From NCBI GenBank assembly GCA_934569225.1, contig CAKTKC010000008.1:1-64000 (forward strand): 64,000 bases of DNA, given 5' to 3'. This document shows, piece by piece, positions 59,581 through 64,000 of this stretch. Origin of the DNA: an uncultured Oscillospiraceae bacterium. GTDB lineage: Bacteria > Bacillota > Clostridia > Oscillospirales > Oscillospiraceae. The position numbers were made by a program, and so were the translations under genes. Each line of letters opens with the position of its first letter. Position 1 is the first letter of the stretch. The notes beneath the pieces were generated by a model that ran no database searches, was not told the DNA's origin, and saw only the letters and a list, made by a program, of their open reading frames with translations.

Positions 59581-59621
59581 AACCGGGACATGACCCACCG
59601 CAAGGCAGTCATGTCCCGGTT
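59581..59621. terminator. Terminator after the helical protein gene
   Basis: A perfect 14-bp stem (59581-59594 with 59608-59621), then TTTTGG. Confidence 0.82.
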
Positions 59622-59708
59622 TTTGGTCAATCCTGAATGTTCCCGATCTTTGTCAGGTTGCCGATATGCACGCCCGGCGTGACTGTAAATTCAGGGGCAT
59701 TGCCCGTT

Positions 59709-60416
59709 TCATTTGTCCGGAAAGGAAAACACGTTCGGCACAGCGCCGCTTCCGAAGGTTTTCAGCGCCATCCGGTACATGGCTTTCGCGTGGATCCTGT
59801 CATGCCAGATGAATCTGCGCAGCACCTTTCGCAGCGACCATTCCTCGTCGTAGCTTCCGAGATAAACCCGATTCTCCAGAAAATCCTGCTGCTCCAGCAG
59901 GGCAAACCCGCGTTCTCTGCATTCTGCAATGGTTCCATCATTGTCCGCCTGAACGCCGATCTCGCCAAAGTAGTAGGTATTCACATTTTTTGTATGTTCA
60001 TACATTTCCTGCGCCGTGCGGGGAATCTCGCCGTAGAAGGTGGCTCTGGGCGGCAGGACGCTTTTGTCTTTATCCGGTATTGACCTGTACAGCGCCAGAA
60101 AGTCCCGCGCGGATTTCATCGCAAGGGATTTCAGTGCTTCATATTCCGCCGCGGTCAGCGGCGCTTTCTCGTCGTTAAAAAGCACATCCGAGTCCGCGTC
60201 GGAGACAGTAAGCGCCGACGCCTTTTCCTGAACGATCTCCGGCTCCAGAGCATCCGGAGGTGCGTCGCCCTTCCACGTCAGGTAGGACTGAATTTCGGAG
60301 GGCATTTTCTGAATGGCTTCGCCCTTCGATTTTCCCCTCGTAAATGCGCCGACAAAACTGGACGCATACAGGATGCTGTCGTCGCCATTGTGTTCCCAAA
60401 CGCACTCTATTTTCAT
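59709..60416 (-). CDS. HicB-like N-terminus fused to a DinB-like domain
   Basis: 235 aa. Residues 1-50 (ECVWEHNGDDSILYASSFVGAFTRGKSKGEAIQKMPSEIQSYL) look like the partial RNase H fold of HicB/UPF0150 antitoxins. The rest is helical, with EMYEHTKNVNTYYFGEIG and LRRFIWHDRIHAKAMYRMAL, where the spaced His residues recall the DinB/YfiT metal site. No HicA toxin gene is adjacent. AAAAGGGGATTTTTT precedes ATG 60416. It lies 17 bp after the VOC gene, so the two may be co-transcribed. Function unknown. Confidence 0.65.
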   Translation of the reverse strand: MKIECVWEHNGDDSILYASSFVGAFTRGKSKGEAIQKMPSEIQSYLTWKGDAPPDALEPEIVQEKASALTVSDADSDVLFNDEKAPLTAAEYEALKSLAMKSARDFLALYRSIPDKDKSVLPPRATFYGEIPRTAQEMYEHTKNVNTYYFGEIGVQADNDGTIAECRERGFALLEQQDFLENRVYLGSYDEEWSLRKVLRRFIWHDRIHAKAMYRMALKTFGSGAVPNVFSFPDK

Positions 60417-60433
60417 AAAAAATCCCCTTTTGC

Positions 60434-60817
60434 TCAAACTGTAAGCTCAATCAGATTGCCTTCGACCGCTGCGATGCAGCTTTCGTAATAGCCGTCTCCC
60501 GTTGTGCGGGGGCCGCTGGTGACTTCGTAGCCTTCGGCTTTCAGTCTTGCGGTCAGCGCATCCACCGCTTCCCGGCTGCCTACGCTGAACGCAATGTGCG
60601 CGTATCCGGTGCGGGTGGGTTCTTTGGGGGAATCTACCAGTTCCGGCTTATTCATGATCTCAAGCCGCGCGCCGCCTTCAAAGGACAGAAAATACGACCG
60701 GAAGCCCGTCCTCGGATTGTGATAGCCGTCATTTGATTCTGCGCCCAGATAGTTCACAAAGAAGCTGCGCGCCCGTTCCAGATCATTCACATACAGCGCG
60801 GCATGTTCGATTTTCAT
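60434..60817 (-). CDS. VOC family protein (glyoxalase-like)
   Basis: 127 aa. [24 protein letters not shown] at the start and the late EGNLIELTV give the paired beta-alpha-beta-beta-beta modules, with metal ligands His5, Glu in RLEIMNK, His in YAHIAFSV and Glu in NLIELTV. Relatives act as lactoylglutathione lyase-like or resistance enzymes. Substrate unknown. CGGAGGAAACGCT precedes ATG 60817. Confidence 0.86.
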   Translation of the reverse strand: MKIEHAALYVNDLERARSFFVNYLGAESNDGYHNPRTGFRSYFLSFEGGARLEIMNKPELVDSPKEPTRTGYAHIAFSVGSREAVDALTARLKAEGYEVTSGPRTTGDGYYESCIAAVEGNLIELTV

Positions 60818-60929
60818 AGCGTTTCCTCCGTCATTTCCGGTTTGTTCAAGTATAGCATACACGGGAGGGCTTTGCAAGAACACACAAAACAGCACCGCCG
60901 TGAAACGAACGTTTCACGGCGGTGAATCT

Positions 60930-61169
60930 TTATACTTCCTTATACATGGCGGCGGCATCGTCCTTGCGGACGGTTTCCGCTACCTGGAGAACCTCCACGG
61001 TCACCGTCCGGGCGCCCATGGAAATCTCGATTTTGTCCCCGACCTTTACGTCGTAACCGGCCTTGACCACGCGTCCGTTGACGCTGATGCGGCCATTGTC
61101 GCAGGCTTCGTTGGCCACCGTCCGGCGCTTGATCAGACGGGAGACTTTGAGATATTTGTCAAGCCGCAT
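60930..61169 (-). CDS. rqcP: RqcP, S4-domain ribosome quality control protein
   Basis: 79 aa with a single S4 domain (MRLDKYLKVSRLIKRRTVANEACDNGRISVNGRVVKAGYDVKVGD). RqcP (YabO, HslR-like) works with RqcH on 50S subunits, promoting translocation during alanine tailing. It follows the HU gene by 3 bp, the usual hup-rqcP order in Firmicutes. Confidence 0.9.
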   Translation of the reverse strand: MRLDKYLKVSRLIKRRTVANEACDNGRISVNGRVVKAGYDVKVGDKIEISMGARTVTVEVLQVAETVRKDDAAAMYKEV

Positions 61170-61172
61170 CGC

Positions 61173-61448
61173 TTACTTCGCCACGACGTCCTTCAGAGCC
61201 TTGCTTGCCTTGAAGGCGGGAACACGGGTGGCGGGGATCTCGATGGCTTCCTTGGTGTGGGGGTTGCGGCCAACGCGGGCTTCCCGCTCCTTGGTCTCGA
61301 AGGTGCCGAAGCCGGAGACCTGCACCTTGTCGCCCTTCACCAGAGCCGCGGTAACGGCGTCGATGGCGGCGTTGATGACCCGCTCGGTGTCCTTCTTGGT
61401 CAGGCCGGCGCCCTCGGCGGCGGCAGCAATCAGTTCGGTTTTGTTCAT
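61173..61448 (-). CDS. hup: HU family DNA-binding protein
   Basis: 91 aa. MNKTELIAAAAEGAGLTKKDTERVINAAIDAV, GFGTFETKEREARVGRNPHTKEAIEIPATRVPAFKASKALKD is the full HU fold with the DNA-intercalating Pro in the arm (RNPHT). Nucleoid protein. GAAAAGAGGATATAAAC precedes ATG 61448. Confidence 0.95.
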   Translation of the reverse strand: MNKTELIAAAAEGAGLTKKDTERVINAAIDAVTAALVKGDKVQVSGFGTFETKEREARVGRNPHTKEAIEIPATRVPAFKASKALKDVVAK

Positions 61449-61554
61449 GTTTATATCCTCTTTTCTGAAAGTAAAAATATTTTGAAGCCGACATGAAGTC
61501 GACGTTTAGATTAACATAATTCTACCCAAATTGCAAGAGATTTTTCAAAAAAAC

Positions 61555-63162
61555 TCACAGCTTCAGGATTTTTGCGATTTTTTCGCCCTTTGGCAGCAGC
61601 AGGCAGTCCTCATGGGTGATGACTTTGAACTTGACGGCGGTGAAGAAGTAGCTGACGACGCCCACCAGAACCGGCACGGCGCACAGAATCAGACGGCCCG
61701 TTCCGATCTCCCGCACGCCGATGGCTTTCAGCGCCCACAGCGCGCCCCAGGCAAGGACGCCCATCACCGCCGCGGCGAAGAAGGAACGGAGAAGATTGAG
61801 CAGAACGGCGGGCGGCTTCGGCAGCAGGCGGCGCATGGACAGGATGTTCAGGATACTGATGACCACATAGCCCATCAGCAGGCCGATGGGGGTACCCAGA
61901 ATGTTGACGGACGGCATTCCCGCCAGCACGTACACCGCCACAAGATTCACACCGCCGCCGATGAGCATGTTGATCACCGGCCGGCCGGCATGGCCGTGAG
62001 CCTGCATGATGGCCGTGGAGACCAGCACCAAAGCGTTAAAGATGATGGTAAAGCCCAGAACCGTCATCAGCCGGGTAGCCATTGCCAGATTTCCGCCGGA
62101 ATATCCCCCCAGCAGAGCGGTAATCGGCTCGGCCAGCAGGGCGAGGCCGAAGGCGCAGGGCATGGCGATCAGCCCGGTGATCCGCACGGCAGATTCCTCG
62201 GTGGCCTTGGCTTCGTCATCGCCGCAGAGGGTCAGGTGGGAGGTGATGGCGGGAATGATGCTGATGGTGATGGGGGTAATGAAGGCGCAGGGCATGTTGA
62301 AGATGGTCAGGCACATGCCGTAAACGCCCCGCATGGTATCGGCGGCGGACTGGGTGTAGCCCAGATTCAGCAGCTGTCCCATGTAGATCTTGGTTTCCAG
62401 CATGGTCATCAGCTGCAACGCCGCAGAGCCGAAGGTGATGGGGATGGCAATGGCCAGCAGCCCCCGGGCAGTCTCCCGGTAGGAGCGGGGCTCTTCCTCC
62501 GTCTGGGGCAGAAGAGCGTAGCTCTTCCGGAAGCGGCCGAACAGGTAAATCGCCGAAACAAGGCAGCTTGCCGTAACGCCCAGGATCGCGCCGCCCGCGG
62601 CCAGAGGAATCTCGTTGGTCATTTTCAGGATCGCCAGCGCCGCGCCCATGCCCACGATCAGCTTCACCACGGCCTCCAGTACCTGAGAAACGGAGGTGGG
62701 CAGCATGTTCCCCTGCCCCTGGAAGAAGCCCCGGTAGGTGCTCATGACGCAGATCAGCAGCACGCAGGGACCAAGGCAGCCGATGGCCGCCCAGGCGTCG
62801 GGCTGGTTCTGGAAGGCGGCCAGTTGACGGCAGAACACCGTCATCAGGAAGCTGCCCGCGATGCCCAGCGCCAGAAAAATGCCTCGTGCGGTATGGTAAA
62901 TCCGCCGCACCTGATTGTAGTGGTCAAGGGAGCTTGCCTGCGAGATCATCCGGCTCATGGCGACAGGCAGTCCGGCGGTGGAGATCATCAGCAGCACATT
63001 ATAGATGTCGTAGGCCGTGTTGAAGTAGCCGAAGCCCTGCTCGCCAATGATGGCATTGAGGGGAATTTTGTACAGAGCGCCGATGACCTTGACAATGGCT
63101 GTTGCCATTGCAAGCAAGGCGGTACCCTGAAGAAAATTCTGCTTTTTTTGCATATCAGACAT
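61555..63162 (-). CDS. SpoVB-like polysaccharide flippase (MOP superfamily)
   Basis: 535 aa with about fourteen membrane helices. FLQGTALLAMATAIVKVIGALYKIPLNAIIGEQGFGYFNTAYDIYNVLLMISTAGLPVAMSRMIS is the typical start of SpoVB/MurJ2-type flippases. Position next to hup and rqcP is that of spoVB in many Clostridia. Function: lipid-linked peptidoglycan precursor export, in sporulation for the cortex. AAAGGATGAAACC precedes ATG 63162. Confidence 0.88.
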   Translation of the reverse strand: MSDMQKKQNFLQGTALLAMATAIVKVIGALYKIPLNAIIGEQGFGYFNTAYDIYNVLLMISTAGLPVAMSRMISQASSLDHYNQVRRIYHTARGIFLALGIAGSFLMTVFCRQLAAFQNQPDAWAAIGCLGPCVLLICVMSTYRGFFQGQGNMLPTSVSQVLEAVVKLIVGMGAALAILKMTNEIPLAAGGAILGVTASCLVSAIYLFGRFRKSYALLPQTEEEPRSYRETARGLLAIAIPITFGSAALQLMTMLETKIYMGQLLNLGYTQSAADTMRGVYGMCLTIFNMPCAFITPITISIIPAITSHLTLCGDDEAKATEESAVRITGLIAMPCAFGLALLAEPITALLGGYSGGNLAMATRLMTVLGFTIIFNALVLVSTAIMQAHGHAGRPVINMLIGGGVNLVAVYVLAGMPSVNILGTPIGLLMGYVVISILNILSMRRLLPKPPAVLLNLLRSFFAAAVMGVLAWGALWALKAIGVREIGTGRLILCAVPVLVGVVSYFFTAVKFKVITHEDCLLLPKGEKIAKILKL

Positions 63163-63199
63163 GGTTTCATCCTTTCTGCGGGGGGAATGCGGAGAGGTC

Positions 63200-63363
63200 A
63201 AGGAAGCTCTGAGTAAATCGGCAAGAGCTGTGAGCGAGAGATTTTTCGTCCAATCGAGGTATCGAAAGCGGTGGAATACTTTGTGTATTTCCCGCTTTCG
63301 ATACCGAAGAGTGGGCGGAAAAGATCCGCTCACGGCCGCAGGCGATTTACTCAGAGTTTCCTT
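63200..63363 (-). repeat. Repeat C, copy 4 (164 bp)
   Basis: Ends AAGGAAGCTCTGAGTAAATCG and CGATTTACTCAGAGTTTCCTT (one mismatch). The right end overlaps the first base of the TAA stop of the amidohydrolase gene (63363-63365). Same orientation as copy 3. Confidence 0.93.
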
Positions 63364-64000
63364 TATTTAGTTTCTTCAAACAGCCGGGGGATGGCGTATT
63401 CGGTCAGTTCCTCCACGACCTTCTTCATGTCGATGGTGGGGAATTGGCCGTTTTTGTAGAGGATTTTGCCCCGCACCATGGTCATGGCCACGTCGCCGCC
63501 CTTGGCAGACCAGACAAGACCGTTCAGGACGTTGTGGCAAGGAATCAGATGGGGGGCGGAAAAGTCAATGAGCGCAATGTCCGCGTCCATGCCCACCTGA
63601 AGCATTCCGCATTCCCTGGCGCGTCCCTGGGCTTGCGCACCGGAGACAGTGGTCATCATCAGGGCGGCGGGAGACGGGAGGGCGGCGGGGTTGCCGCTTT
63701 CCTTCCGGGCGGACATGGCGGCAAAACGCATGACCTCAAACATGTCCAGATTCCCGCACTCAATCGCGCCGCCGGTGCCGAGGGCTACGTTCATCCCCGC
63801 CTTGACGGATTCCAGAATGGGGGTGGAGGACTGGCCGTTTTTGTAAGCGGAAACGGGAGTTGCCACGGCGCAGACGCCCTTCTTCCCCAGCAGTTTACGC
63901 TCGTCCCCGGTCAAATATGTGCAGCCTGCGGCGGTGGTGGGGCGGCTGAACACGTTGTGGCAGTTCAGCAGCTCCCCGGGGTTCATGCCGGTGCGCTCCA
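63363..64000 (-). CDS. Amidohydrolase, MtaD/SsnA-like, C-terminal part (5' end outside window)
   Basis: The last ~212 residues are visible, open to the window edge. ELLNCHNVFSRPTTAAG and KNGQSSTPILESVKAGMNVALGTGG...GNLDMFEVMRFAAMSARK align with the end of the barrel in MtaD-type deaminases, followed by the C-terminal domain (LQVGMDADIALIDFSAPHLIP). At the place of the metal-binding Asp in the usual GTDG motif the codon is GGC, giving GTGG. Substrate cannot be told. Confidence 0.82.
   Translation of the reverse strand, partial: ERTGMNPGELLNCHNVFSRPTTAAGCTYLTGDERKLLGKKGVCAVATPVSAYKNGQSSTPILESVKAGMNVALGTGGAIECGNLDMFEVMRFAAMSARKESGNPAALPSPAALMMTTVSGAQAQGRARECGMLQVGMDADIALIDFSAPHLIPCHNVLNGLVWSAKGGDVAMTMVRGKILYKNGQFPTIDMKKVVEELTEYAIPRLFEETK

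Noticed and set aside
61531..63216. 561-codon plus-strand frame opposite the SpoVB-like gene
   Set aside because: Gln/His/Gly-rich shadow; the opposite strand encodes a typical 14-helix flippase.
1..64000. CRISPR array, rRNA operon or replication origin
   Set aside because: No regularly spaced direct repeats, no rRNA sequence and no DnaA-box cluster or dnaA/dnaN neighbourhood were seen.

Overview
The window is a chromosomal segment of a spore-forming anaerobic Gram-positive bacterium, most likely class Clostridia near Oscillospiraceae/Ruminococcaceae. The evidence is the gene content: a SpoIIE-type phosphatase, a SpoVB-type flippase, an rnfCDGEAB operon, rubredoxin and reverse rubrerythrin, a T-box leader, RqcH/RqcP and AGGAGG ribosome binding sites. 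Coding GC is high except in a few islands. The taxonomic call is inference from gene content only.

Layout. 1-1595 is a lower-GC segment (an ABC permease fragment, an unknown gene, inverted repeats) that abuts the 3' end of rlmD and looks like the end of an integrated element. 1596-9870 holds rlmD, two GNATs, a PflA-like radical SAM protein, an aminotransferase, an exonuclease, a CYTH phosphatase and a SpoIIE-like protein. 10404-15911 is a co-directional run: DUF308, a PPTase, TatD, a Gx transporter, Mini-III, RqcH and a threonine aldolase-like enzyme. 16072-17522 is a redox-stress cluster (Fur/PerR-type regulator, rubredoxin, reverse rubrerythrin). 19046-21713 is larEBC for the nickel-pincer cofactor. 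21910-26162 is an unusual three-gene cluster: two winged-helix/LicC-type nucleotidyltransferases, one fused to a choline-kinase-like domain, on either side of a YtcJ-like amidohydrolase. 26291-27259 is a CaCA antiporter behind a putative yybP-ykoY (Mn2+) riboswitch. 27987-32977 is the Rnf complex.

34392-37063 is an isolated phage-type module (collagen-like fibre, endolysin, two small holin-type proteins) next to three tRNA genes (His, Arg, Gly). 37753-45677 holds HAD, RluD, LspA, a Crh/HPr-like protein without the active-site His, MtaB, an acyltransferase, QueH, a THUMP methyltransferase and a lipid kinase. 45722-54470 holds cell-wall enzymes (GH25, polysaccharide deacetylase), an ADP-ribosylglycohydrolase, a MocR/PdxR regulator, a GNAT, a P-type ATPase and thiamine pyrophosphokinase. 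54771-58185 is a TrpXYZ-like ABC transporter operon behind a T-box leader with a probable Trp specifier. 58382-64000 holds lexA, small unknowns, rqcP, a HU gene, a SpoVB-like flippase and a truncated amidohydrolase.

Three families of palindromic non-coding repeats are scattered through the window. Family A has 2 copies, each followed by a long KpnI-centred palindrome. Family B has 3 copies of exactly 168 bp. Family C has 4 copies, three of exactly 164 bp and three sitting directly after a stop codon. Copies of B and C separate regulatory leaders or operon partners from their genes. With the LicC/amidohydrolase cluster they are the least explained structure here. Most long antisense reading frames are GC-driven shadows of the genes listed.
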